64,000 nt of DNA, taken from positions 186,001-250,000 of the forward strand of contig JAIXMG010000034.1 in the NCBI GenBank assembly GCA_025201345.1, given 5' to 3'. The notes beneath the pieces are model-generated. The model did no database searches and was not told the DNA's origin. It saw only the letters and a program-made list of their open reading frames with translations. Shown in pieces: positions 32,025 through 43,185 of this stretch. The stretch comes from Thamnidium elegans. Taxonomy: Eukaryota; Mucoromycota; Mucoromycetes; Mucorales; Mucoraceae. A program made the translations under genes and the position numbers. Within the stretch, counting starts at the first letter, position 1; each line of letters begins with the position of its first letter.

Positions 32025-32736
32025 AACATTTTTTTTTTGTTAGTGGTATAAGCGTGGCATGGCGTATAAGCTTTAAGGCTTATACTATTGCGAATATTCG
32101 TTTTAGTTTCAAGTAATAGAATTGGTTGGGGTAGATCCCAAAGGTAGAAATCCCGGGAATAACAGTATCTTTAATTTGGAATTTTTTTTTCAAATACTAG
32201 AATACTACTACAGCATTCTTTTTCCAAATTGCCTTGATATTCTGACTTTTGATCTCATGAGGTGAGACCATCTATTAGTCAAATGCCTGCGACAAAAAAA
32301 AAAGAAAAAAAAAAGAAAGTGTTGGTAATATATAGATAACATATAAATCACTTGTCTTTGAAAAATAAAATGTTATTAGATAGGTATTAAGAATTAATTG
32401 TAACTAATTAATTCAACCTTCTACGTTTATAGATGTTTCTACAATTGAAATATACTTGTCGAAGCTTGTGAAACCTGCAATCTCAAAAAGAGATTGATTT
32501 AAAGGAGTACATCAATGTTAGTTGATGCATATTATAGACATAACATTATATATTAGACAGAAAAACAAACACTCATTAATCTGTATATGATACCATCGAG
32601 AAGTCTTTAACGATACATAATTTGATTGTCATTCTATTCTCATAAATATTATTTAGGGCGATATTATAATAATAAACTGGAATGCGAAAGTAAATTATAA
32701 AAAAAGAAGAGGAAGATATTAACCTGTTCGTTTTTA
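32025..32736. other. Intergenic, no gene seen
   Basis: AT-rich DNA between trehalase and its degenerate 3' fragment. No ORF with protein-like content. Confidence 0.45.
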
Positions 32737-32868
32737 AAAGAAAGCTGCGAAGAGCAATTACCGGTGATGGTCAAGTTACTGTTTATTGTACCACCTTAAG
32801 TCTCGGTTGTGATTGGTAAGAAGGGAAACAGTAACAATTTCATTCAGAAATGCCTTATCTCCTGATGT
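32737..32868 (+). pseudogene. Degenerate fragment of the trehalase 3' end
   Basis: About 130 bp align by eye with the trehalase coding sequence at 31818-31953. Shared blocks include AAGCTGCG, GCAATTAC, ATGGTCAAGTTACTG, TTATTGTACCACC, AACAGTAA and TTCAT.CAGA. Small deletions and insertions, a stop created at CCTTAAG and loss of the codon phase show it is non-functional. It begins and ends abruptly, indicating a partial tandem duplication that has decayed. Confidence 0.65.
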
Positions 32869-33398
32869 AAACAGTCTTGGTATACCTAATGATGACGATT
32901 TCCCTAATAACTGACTATTTCAGACGAAACAACTGGTTTATTATCAGTATGATCTTTTAAAGCAGGATATGACGTATAGTTATGCAATTGCTATATAATC
33001 AATACACGCTTAGGCATTAATGTTATAAAATAGGCAAATCAATTTTTTTTTTTTTTTTTTTCAGTATCAGATATTCTAAAAATGTAAACTTACATTGTAA
33101 ACGTCAATTAGTTTTTGATACTAGGATTCGAGAAGAGTATTATTGTCTTTGGAATCTTAAATAAACTTCATAATTCATAATTACATTTCAGGAAATAGAA
33201 TGCAGAAATATTGGCAAGAGAAGTAAGTGCATTGTATCACTTTTAGCTGTTATGCCATGCTTTGTTATACACGTATTATCAATTGCTATAACGTAGTACA
33301 AAGGAATCAAAGTAATATGTAGCTAGCATTAGTTTTATGTAAATTGATAACAGGTATCGCACTTGTCTAAATTATATTGTTTGAGGGAAATTATATAC
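32869..33398. other. Intergenic, no gene seen
   Basis: AT-rich DNA with an 18-nt poly-T run at 33043-33061. No coding potential. Confidence 0.45.
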
Positions 33399-34626
33399 TT
33401 ATTTTCTCGAACCGATTGCTACCTCTATAAATATGCTAGACACTTCATTTTATAATAATTTTGATGCTTTTATTAGAAGAAAAATAAAACAAAACTAATA
33501 TTTTGTTGGGCCACATTTAGCGTCTATAACTGCTTGACACCGTCTGTCCATGCTGGCTACGAGATGCTGGGCAAACTCGGTGTCAAGCCTTCTCCATTCT
33601 TCTTCTAAAGCAGCCTTCATATCGTTCATATTACTAATAGAGGCCCTTCTCTTTTGAATGAGAGTCTCTAGAGCGTGCCATATATACTCAATGGGGTTCA
33701 GATCAGGACTTTGAGCAGGCCAGTACTCAAAACCTCTGATCTGGTAGGTCTCTTTCCACCATTGAGAATATTGATCAGTGTGGCAGGTAGCACCATCCTC
33801 TTGGAACAGGAAGGGCCTCCCGGTCTTCTCTATCATATCTTTGTACCAAGGATGAAATTTCCCGGCCAAAGTATTGATATAAGAATCTTGATTCATATTG
33901 TCATCTATGATAGCAATTGGACCAAAACCCCCACCCTAAAAACAGCCCCACATCATAATACCACCACCACCACCCCATTTCTGAGCTTGGTTGTAGTACT
34001 CCTCCTTGTACCTTTCTCCAGACTTGCAAAGTACTCTACGTCCGCAGAAGTTGCTATTGACGAAGAAACGAGATTCATCAGACCAAACAACGTTGTTCCA
34101 TTGTTCGTCGGTCCAATTTACTCGTTCTTGAGCCCAACGCAGTCTAGCCTCCTTGTGCTTTGGAGTAAGCTTTGGCTTAGATGTTTCCCAAAAAGAATGA
34201 AAGTCTAGACGCTTGACAGCAGCGATTACCATGTCTCTGCAAACGTTGATGTCTATGCGGGTAAGTTCCGTCTGCAGATCTTTGTAAGAAGCAAAAGGAT
34301 CCCTTCTTATCGCGTTTCTTAAAAATCTTTCTGATCTACCTTCTATTATTACAGATGGTCCAGGTGCTTTGACTGGCATAGGTGTATCTCTTTTGTCAAT
34401 ACGATTGACAACGGACTGGACAGAGCTTACTGGCATATCGACGATCCGAGCAATGGAAGTCAAAGTATGTCCCGCTTTTTTAAGATAAAAAATACCCCAA
34501 TATTTTCTGTCTTCTCGCTTATTATATGGTCCACGGGTGAATTTAACAGATTTTGAAGTTGGCATGTTGAGTTTTAGCAAATAATGATTTACGAAACTTC
34601 AGTCGGTGGAGTTGTATTTCTTATCC
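33399..34626 (-). mobile_element. Tc1/mariner-type DNA transposon, nearly intact
   Basis: Element boundaries are approximate. Outer segments on both sides of the transposase gene carry short imperfect inverted similarity (CTCGAACCGATTG near 33407-33419 against the complement of CAGTCGGTGGAG near 34600-34611). They also match the corresponding flanks of the second copy at 57865-59090, for example ATACAACT.CAC.GA...AG. Length of about 1.2 kb is typical for Tc1-like elements. Exact termini and TA target duplication could not be fixed by eye. Confidence 0.65.
33495..34565 (-). pseudogene. Tc1-like transposase with a single in-frame stop
   Basis: One continuous frame of 356 codons from ATG at 34565 to TAA at 33495, broken only by TAG at 33938-33936. 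Features: N-terminal helix-turn-helix region (TSIARIVDMPVSSVQSVVNR); a transposase_Tc1-like middle part; and the DDE catalytic triad at VVWSDESRF, FQEDGATCHTDQYSQWW and SPDLNPIEYIWHALE. The stop falls in GCF-stop-GGGFGPI, where the second copy has TGG (Trp). A single TGG to TAG change is therefore the simplest explanation. The element looks recently inactivated unless the stop is read through. It would have cut and pasted at TA sites. Confidence 0.85.
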
Positions 34627-35627
34627 AATAAACTTTTATTATTTTGATACTACGTAATACGCTTTTTATATCGTTTTTAACCCTCGAAAAGCGTCCCCCC
34701 CCCCCCAAATCCCCCAGCTCCCCTTTCCCCATTCCCAAAAAGGAGAAGAATCAATCCCCGATATTTACAAATAAACCTGCAAGAGAAAAACCTCTGGGTG
34801 TGTAAAAGCAGCAGTAAAAACTCATATGTTCGGTAGTTGAATATCACCAATCATCTTTGATGTTTTAAGCTTTTTACAATGCGTTCTGTACTATTGGTAA
34901 GTTTAGAGAGATTTAACCTTTTCATGGATGATGAACCCAACGTTTAAGATAGAGCAGGTATAGAACCCTTCGTCATAGTCTCACAAGTGTATTGATAAGA
35001 TAAACATTTCCTATTCCCCTACCAAAAAAAAAAGGAGTTAAAAAAAAAAACCTCGGTAATCTCGATATCGGAAGATATTCCCTACAAAGAAAGATGTAGG
35101 AGATATTTTATTTAGAGCTTGTCAAGATATATATAATTACGCTAAAACAGAAGGTATATAGAATTTTGATTAGATAAAGTCATTTGAACTACTTTATATT
35201 TGATACAGTTTCACTGGACTATAAAAATTGTTTATTACATGCTCTAACGGTTCGTGGTAATATATACATGTCTTCAATCCCTTTTGCATGAATAATAACA
35301 AAAAGTCTGGTTTTTTATTGGTTCTATAGTTCTATTTACTGAGATCGCATGTGGTGTGGGAACCTTTTTTTTTTTTTGTATTATATACTAAATACAAGAT
35401 ATTTTTAAAGCTAAAAATACTTGAATTGATCCTGATATAAAAGAGACTGTTTCTAGTAATAGTTTATTCCTAAAAAGCTACATATAGAACTATACCTTGT
35501 TTAGATGTACCATAGGAAACCTTACCAGTGGCAAACGCCAAAATTTGAAGTTTGTTTCACAAAAAAAATGCATAAAAGAACTCGATTTTTATTTCTATAT
35601 CCTTTTCTTTTTTTATACAAATAAAAA
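34627..35627. other. Intergenic, no gene seen
   Basis: Contains a C-rich tract (34693-34730), poly-A and poly-T runs and short ORFs only. The DNA just before 35628 is pyrimidine-rich, the probable promoter of the next gene. Confidence 0.45.
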
Positions 35628-36034
35628 ATGAATAATAATCAAACATCTGCAATCGATATCCCTCCAAAGACTACGCATATTGTAGCAGCTTCAACGCCAG
35701 ATGGTCATACCATGTTAAGTTCAATTGTAACAAATGGTGAAGGACAACAAGTACGTCGACATAGCACAGCCTGTACCGACACTGGCATATCTCCTACTTA
35801 TTATACCTCCACCGGATCTGTAGTTCAAACTTCTAAACAAGACAACAAATCTCATAAGGTTGGCTCTCCAGTATACGATGATCAATCTCGTATTTTCTTT
35901 TCTCATAACTCTGGATGCAGCTGTAACTTTTTTTCTTTAGTGTGAGAGTATTTTTATTTTATTTCTAACATCCATTTTTAATAGGTCGTGGTTCCGGAGT
36001 TGGTTGTGAATGCTCAAACAAATGTACTTGCTAA
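35628..36034 (+). CDS. Small protein with metallothionein-like Cys-rich tail
   Basis: Two exons (35628-35922, 35985-36034) give 114 residues. The first 95 residues are polar and Thr/Ser-rich without a signal peptide. Splicing at C|GTAACT...TTAATAG with a TTCTAAC-like branch site joins GCSC to RGSGVGCECSNKCTC, making a tail CSCRGSGVGCECSNKCTC with six Cys in three CxC pairs. This is the arrangement found in copper-binding fungal metallothioneins. Without splicing the frame ends differently (NFFSLV). The role of the N-terminal part is unknown. Binding of Cu or Zn by the tail is an inference from Cys spacing. Confidence 0.65.
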
Positions 36035-36691
36035 TATATATATATATATATGAATCTCCCCCATACACACTCTCATTTGAAAAATAAATAGTAAATACGC
36101 CAAAAAAAAAAAAATATATATATATGTATATATATTTGTATAACTATAAAGATTCTCTGTATAAAAAGAGGTGCTCTGAATATAATACTTTTTTTTTTTT
36201 TTTTTTTTCTTGCCAAAGACGTAATTGATCCAATTGGATTGATTTTCTATTTATTAAGGGATTAATTACTCTTCATGAGTACGCTTCTTTTTGTATATAT
36301 ATCTCGATACGTTTAATAGATGATTATACAGCGATAACATACATTTAATTAATGATTTACATATATTATTAAAATTACACAGTCCCAATGATTGATTTTC
36401 TTACTAACTAAAAATGGTTGTATCAATTTAATTGTGTCACATGTTATTCTCAAAGACAAAGAAAATAAGTTACGAGTAGAAACCCTGTTACAGAATCCGT
36501 ACGGGGGGTGTACAGAATATTTATAGTTAGAATGTTACCCATTCCATCATTAATTTGGAAAAATGAATTAAAAAAAGCACTTGTTCCACACAAATCGTGG
36601 CAAGCATTTATATAAAAGAAAAAAAAGGGGGGGGGAGGGGAGTAAGGGGATATATATGTATAAATTATAAACACGAAAAGAGAGATCAATT
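36035..36691. other. Convergent intergenic region
   Basis: 3' ends of two genes face each other here. (TA)n tracts (36035-36050, 36115-36135), a T26-type run (36190-36209), and a G-rich tract (36627-36650). No coding potential. Confidence 0.5.
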
Positions 36692-37610
36692 TTACACTCT
36701 ATCATTTTGCTTTAACAGATGTTCATCATCAGAGTCCTCTAATTCTGTTAAACCTAATGATTCTTCATTCTCTAATAAAGAAGTTTCACTCATCAATAAT
36801 CCTTCATCTTCTTCATTTCTATATCTATTATCTGACTCAGTAGCGCCAGCGCCACGAGCAATTGAATCCAATAAATATACACCAGCAAAAATAATGATAA
36901 ATCCACAAATAAGTGAAACTACATTGACTGGATTATCCGTATTAAAGCCTTGAAATAAAATAGCTGAAGCTGCAATTGTAGCAGTTGTGAAACATACAAA
37001 ATAAATTGGGTTGACACTATAAAAAAAAAAGGTTTTTTTAGCATATGGTTTTTTTTTTAGAGTATCCCACGTATAAAACACTGTACACATTTGTAGAGAA
37101 TTGTTCCAAAGCCTTATTAAAGTAATTCATTTGAGTTACAATACATACAACCACAACAATACCAAACGCATAAGTAGAAGGGTGCGTAAATTGATTGTTT
37201 CCTGCAAACGTAAGTTTTAGAGCAATACCAAATGCTTTAATAGACATGACCGATACTGATCCCACAAGTGAACAAATCGAAACATAAATAAATGGATTCT
37301 TTTTACCATACTTTGGTACAATCTTGTAAATCATGAAAATACTGACAATGACCACAATAGCACAATAACTCATAAACCCTTTTTTTTTTAAAAAAAAAAA
37401 AAAAAAAAAATCAATAAATATAACTCTGTTCCCTTTATAAATCTTTACCTGGTCTTAAAGCATAAAATAATAATTCATCGATTGAAGTAACTTCCTTATC
37501 CTCAGGTGCGTGTAATACAATAATCAAAGCGCCTACCACCGATAATAAACAACCCATCTTACCAATTGGGCCCAACTTTTCTTTTAAAAAAATAGAAGCG
37601 AATATAGCCC

Positions 37611-37643
<33 letters not shown>

Positions 37644-38079
37644 GGTATGAGTGTGATTGAATTTGACGTAATACATGTAACTTTTTACCCTAATATCACA
37701 CTGAGTGCACCAAGTGGTGTAACTAAAATAGGAGGAGCAAATGAATATGCTGAAAAGTTTAATACTTCTCCAACGGCCACTTTTTTTTAAAAAAAAAAAG
37801 TTTAGAAACTCCAAAAATACATATAATTCTAATATATAACTTTACTTGTTACCATGCCTGCCCACCAAGTCCAATTTTTTAAGTAATTATGTTTGCCGTC
37901 AGCTGCAGATGTACCTATATCATATATTTAATTAAAAATAAAAAAAACAGAAAGCTCCTTATTTTACCGTGTCTTTTATTTGAGTTTATAAGACCTTTTT
38001 TTGTTATAATAAAAGAGAGTCCAATAAATACACTGGAGCTCATAGCCAAAGTTAAGCCAATATATTTATCTTGAAGCAT
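36692..38079 (-). CDS. NIPA-family magnesium transporter
   Basis: Six exons (38079-37968, 37914-37846, 37779-37689, 37609-37449, 37378-37087, 37016-36692) encode 349 residues. Family hallmarks: DKYIGLTLAMSSSVFIGLSF with ITKKGL at the N-terminus; LKNWTWWAGMVTMAVGEVLN; FAPPILVTPLGALSVILGAI; LKEKLGPIGKMGC; and VNPIYFVCFTTATI, the last created across intron 5. About nine TM helices. NIPA/DUF803 proteins transport Mg2+ at the plasma membrane or in endosomes. The C-terminal tail is long and acidic (EEDEGLL, EDSDDEHLL) with dileucine-like signals. The first intron starts G|GTAAAA. Two introns have A/T homopolymers beside the acceptor. Confidence 0.9.
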
Positions 38080-38673
38080 AAGAGAAAAATGAATGAAGAG
38101 ATTGTAAAGAAGAAGAAGAAAAGAAAAAAAAAAGGAAAAATAAAGGAAAAAAAAAAAAAAAAAAAAAGGTACACACAGGGGAATTTCATACTAATAAAAG
38201 GTCTGACCTTCACACATGAAGAATCAATTGTTTTAGGAGTTTTTGAGTAACTGTTTGGGAGTGTATAAATAGTACACAGTTCTATTTTGTATCAGAGAAA
38301 AGTTTATAAATCAAAAAGTGTGACAAATTTGATTTAATTGCTTCCATGTATATAATTGGAAAGAGCATGAGTTCTTTTTTTTTTTTTTTTTTATTATTAT
38401 TATTATTAAGTATGTATAAAAGAAAAGACAGTAGCGAATTGATAATAAATAGTTATAAAGCCAATGAAAAGAATAATATATATGAGCCAAATTTGTTAGA
38501 CAAAAAGAAAAAGAAAAAGAAGGTATGTAATAGATTATATGAGAAAAGTTGGTGAAGGGGGGATGCAAATTATTTACAAAAAAAAAGATATAAAATTTGC
38601 ACTCTATATGATTCTTTTTCTTTTTTTTCTTTTTTGTTGTTGTTGTTGTTGTTGTTGTATGTATATAAGGTAT
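38080..38673. other. Intergenic, low-complexity
   Basis: Purine-rich tract with poly-A (38149-38167), poly-T plus (TTA)n (38375-38405) and (TTG)n (38636-38657). No convincing ORF. Confidence 0.5.
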
Positions 38674-39054
38674 TTAACAAGGACAAAAGTCAGTAGAATG
38701 AGGACCAGTACAGTTATTACAAGTTGTTGTATTAGTTCTTCTGTTATTACCACCTTCAGTTGGTGATTGATGACCGAATAAAGAAAAGTTGAGAGTAGGC
38801 ATCAAATTAGGTCTTGGGAAATTACTAAGAATAGAGTTTTCAGTTACGACTTCAGGACCTTTATTAGCTCCAGCATTTGCATCTTGTTTATATTGATAGT
38901 ATCCTGATGATTTAGGAAGTGCACGTTGACTAGTACTAGAAAATGGTTGACGTTTTATAACTGTTGAGATAGGACCAATACTTTTACGAATACGATCAGG
39001 CTTAGATGTGGATGAAAAGAGGCAAAAGAATTGAAAGTTTCCAAGAAGAGTCAT
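38674..39054 (-). CDS. Small protein with C-terminal Cys/His cluster, unknown
   Basis: Single-exon ORF of 126 residues from ATG at 39054. The N-terminus MTLLGNFQFFCLF is hydrophobic but short. The middle is basic and Ser/Asn-rich (RIRKSIGPISTVIKRQPF). The C-terminus CNNCTGPHSTDFCPC has C-x2-C-x3-H-x4-C spacing, close to a zinc knuckle, ending with the stop. I do not recognise the family. The protein-like composition and the Cys/His motif at the very end make a real gene likely. Zinc binding is inferred from spacing only. Confidence 0.55.
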   Translation of the reverse strand: MTLLGNFQFFCLFSSTSKPDRIRKSIGPISTVIKRQPFSSTSQRALPKSSGYYQYKQDANAGANKGPEVVTENSILSNFPRPNLMPTLNFSLFGHQSPTEGGNNRRTNTTTCNNCTGPHSTDFCPC

Positions 39055-39521
39055 TATGATATAAAAAAAAAAAAAAAAAAGGATAAAAAGGTTGCTATAA
39101 TAAAAAAGGGGGAAAAAAATCAAATATTATATATGAAATTCAAAAATTACATTCAACGTGGTTTTAATGTTTATAAAGGGTAATTGCTCGTAAGCCTCAA
39201 ATCCCTTTTTTCCGCGTGTACATTTTCCGTACTAACCCGGATGATTCATAAATAAAAGTAACAGGGATAAATGATACTCAGTTTTAAAAAAAAGTAGAAA
39301 GAAGAAATACAGTTACATATTTTTTTTTGAAGAAAAAAAGAAAAAAGAGAGAAATAAAAAAAGATATTTCTTCTCTCTTTATATATGTTCTAATTCAAAA
39401 AAATTGGATGATTTCTACCTTTTTTTTATAAAAATAATCATGTCATATAAATCAAATAGGACAACAATCCCTTTAAATTACCGCTTATAATACAAGTATA
39501 CAAGTAGAAGAATTATTTTAT
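39055..39521. other. Intergenic, no gene seen
   Basis: A/T-rich, with purine runs at 39290-39370. It holds the 3' end of the phospholipase D gene and the promoter of the small Cys/His-tailed protein. Confidence 0.5.
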
Positions 39522-42334
39522 TCAAGTATACAACTCTTGAATATCATCACCAATGAAAGGAATAGCTTCACCTTGAAGATCAACACCTTCCAAGAAGTGA
39601 TAAGGGAACTCAACTAAATGGCCACGAATATTACCCAAATGGTCTCTGATATCATCAACGGACATTTCAGGATCATGTACATGACCGATTTCAATTTCGC
39701 TGGGATCAGGATAAAATGATTTATACTCTTCCCAATTGGTCACTATATATATTTAAAATTAGCTCAGCATTATCTCCTTTCATCTTTTTTTCTTTTTACC
39801 TGTATCGTCAGGAACACAATGGAAGACTTCACGGAAGGCTTCTGTATTTGTTTTAGCTGTCATATTCCACTTGGCAAGTGTTTCATCACAAAGAGGATCT
39901 TCAACAAGTTTATCTTCTTCACTATCGAATGAATCAATTTGAGGGATAGGTAAAGGAAGCATATCATCTGTAACAGCATCAGGTTCAGTATGAGGGAGCA
40001 AACCTAAATGTTCCTTCCACAAGTTACGTCTCAAAGAGGCAGCAAAACGAGAGGCTTCATACTATAAAGAGTTTTAATAATTACACATGTATATATTATT
40101 TACATCCAACAAAAAAAAAAACTTACGTATTTGCCATCCATCTTGGAAGGAATAGTATCCTTGTCTTCAACATATAAAGCAATTTCAGAATCACGATCAC
40201 CCATTTGAGAACGATCATTCAAGTTACAAGAACCCATGATAACAATTTTATCTACATATACAAAAAAGGTAAGTAATAATAATAATAATAATAATAATAC
40301 AACAACTTTTTACCGTCAGCAATCAAAAGTTTGGCATGAATATAAAGTTCTTCAGTAACATAATCGCTAACTTCTTCTCTTTCAGCATCAGCATCACGAG
40401 GACGACTTTCCTTAGTATCATTGACCCAAGGTTCACTTTCAATATCACCATCCAACATAGCATTCTTAGCAATAGAATCAGAAGCAATACCATCTTCATT
40501 ATTTTCATCAACTTGTTGACGATAACGAGCAACATCATCTTCATCAGCAATACGACCGTACTCAACTTCTTCTTCGACACCAAAGTCACCTTCAGTACCT
40601 TCAACAAAGTCAGGGTCACCAGCACTACGAACAATTTGAATACGATCACCTTCTTCAGCACCAGCATTTTCAATTTGTTGCTCAGTACTGCTAGTATAAC
40701 CAGCTGCTTGCAAAAGCAAGTTTTCAAGTTTACTACGGTTAATACGATCGTAACTTCTTAAACTGTAGAAACGAATATATTCATCAGGGTCAATACCATT
40801 CGTCTTGAGCTTTTCAATAATACTATCTTCACCACGACAAATGGAAATATATTGATAATGCATAACCAATCTATTTTTTAAAAATCAGTTTTTTGTATGT
40901 ATATTATATATATATATATTACCTTGCAGTAGCGGCATCCTTGGTACTAAGATCAGCAGGGAAAGCAGGCATCAAAGGCATTAAAACAAAGACCTTGAAT
41001 TTCTCGTGTTCTTCGTGAGCACGGACAATACGCTTAACAATAGCGTTACCAATTTGGTTCTTGATAACATTTTCTTCCTTATTATCAGTTGCAGTAACTT
41101 TTTTTTTTTAAAAAGAAAAAAAAATGAATTAAAAAGGGCTTGGGTTCCAAAGAATTGTGTAACTTACTAAAAAATTGGTTTTCAATATAAATATAATGGT
41201 CAGCACGAAGAATAGTAGCAACATAGGCATTTTGAATAGAGTGCTACAATAATAATAATAATAAAAAGGTTAGTACAATTAAAAAAAAAAAAAAAAATGC
41301 CAAGGAAAAAAAAAACCTTACTTCAAGATCAATACCGGAACTCCATTTAGCGCTACTTCGAAGTACTTGAGCACGAACGTTACCTGTAACACCTTGTACT
41401 CTAGGCTTGTGACATAAGGTTCTAAAATGGTGTTCTTCTTCTTGAGGCTCTTCCATAAACTTTTGTTGTCTACCCATACCACCAACAGGAGGTTCTAAGA
41501 AAGGTACGTGATCCTTATTAATTGCTTTTTCGTGCTTAATAAAGTTCCAACGTTCACAGAAATGACGTGCAACATCAAGAACAGGTAAACCGATCTAACA
41601 AATAAATAAATAAATAAAAAGTTTTAGCATATGGAAATTGAGTTACGTGACACACTTACAACACATAAAGACATATCGTGCCATGGCATTCTAGGAATAA
41701 CTGTTTTATCGATGAGACGCATATCCCAATCCTTGACTAAATTTTTATTTTGTTAGTGTATGTATAAATAATGATGTATGTTTATATATATATGTATATA
41801 TCGTTTTACCGTGTTCAAAATCTCTAACACGAGCGTCACTATAATCTTGACCTATATAAACAGTAATATTTTAGTTTTTCTTTGCACAAAAAAAGATTTA
41901 ATATTATTCTTACCTGGGAATAGTTCACTCTCGGGGTCGTCTCCGCTGAAATCAGCTAAAGGATGACCATGCGTATCCCAACGACTTATATTCTCGTCAG
42001 TTTGATTAAAAGAGGGTATTTTTTTTTCTTTTAGTAACTTACCCAAAGCATAAATCGATACCACCAAGGAAAGCAATTTGGTTATCAACAACAACAAATT
42101 TCTCATGATGAGACCAGAAGAGAGTACCACCGAGGAAATGATCAGGATGTCTTAAAACTATTATATATTTCATTATTATCTGTTTTACTGCTTTGTTTGT
42201 ATCACATATTTACCAATAATGTTTTCACTCAAGGCTTGAAGAGCATCCTTGGTGTGGCGACTATCTAAAGTTAAAGCCAACTCAACTTCCTATAAAAGAT
42301 TACAGTTATATTAACGCACTACTCGAGTTACACA

Positions 42335-42370
<36 letters not shown>

Positions 42371-42936
42371 TTGTAAACAACGACGTAAATCTTTACACCT
42401 TGATCAGCTTTTCTCTTTAACAAAGCATCGAGACGATACTCGGGATACTTGGAAGGAGGTCTACGCAAGTACTACTCAAAAAAAAAACTTTAGTAACTGG
42501 ATCCAAAATAATCAAAGTTTGTTTTACCAATTCAGGAGTCTATATAAATCAAAAAAATAAATAAATAAGGGTTTATTACTCTATATATTACATTAACTAA
42601 CTTACCAGCCACCAATCTTCAATATAAATACACTCAGTTGCTGCTTCAATAGCTTCTGAAACGGCCCTGTTTTTTTAAAAAAAAAAGGATTAAAATTTTT
42701 TTTTTATACACTTGACAAAATACGTGTTTTCTTTTTTACCAGCAGTAGTTTTGACCATCAACATAGTATTTTACTTGAGCAGCGTGTCTTACAGCAGCAA
42801 AAGAATCAAACCGATGGTCTTCGTTAGCCAACTGTTGTTCAAGAAAATCATCACTATCCTTTCCAGGCTCGTTCTTGTCAGAAGGAGGAGTAAAGAGACT
42901 GTTTACTTTCTCGGCCAAGTTTTCGAAAAAAGACAT
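39522..42936 (-). CDS. PLD: Phospholipase D, short fungal type
   Basis: Sixteen exons, all in phase, give 813 residues: 42936-42740, 42666-42606, 42539-42528 (12 nt), 42471-42370, 42289-42214, 42157-42043, 41984-41914, 41851-41810, 41736-41660, 41594-41322, 41243-41168, 41097-40923, 40870-40314, 40251-40127, 40061-39800 and 39742-39522. Both HKD motifs are visible: [10 protein letters not shown] (about residue 166) and [10 protein letters not shown] (about 603) followed by GSCNLNDRS. Other family blocks are IEDWWL, PELYLRRPP, RMPWHD and YIYIENQFF. It hydrolyses phosphatidylcholine to phosphatidic acid and choline. There are no PX or PH domains, so it resembles the short PLDs of filamentous fungi, not yeast Spo14. 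A ~110-residue acidic insertion separates the last conserved block from HKD2. Confidence 0.92.
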
Positions 42937-43185
42937 TTTTTTTTTTTTTATAAAAAAGAAAAAAGAATAAAAGATGGTACTAGGTGAAAAGTTTTTTTTT
43001 TTTATATGGTTTTGAAAACAACATTGTACAAAGAAGTTTAGTGTAACTGATACGCCTTTCTCTATAAACAATTTCATCTCCGGGAGTGATGGAAATATGC
43101 AAAATCTTTCTTTTTTTTTATTTTACTTTATTTTATAATACAAAAAGGACTTTTTTTTTTTTTTAAAAAAAAAAAAAGAAACCAT

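Noticed and set aside
40323..40761. Overlapping 134- and 141-codon ORFs in PLD exon 13
   Set aside because: Antisense and alternate-frame shadows of the acidic insertion.
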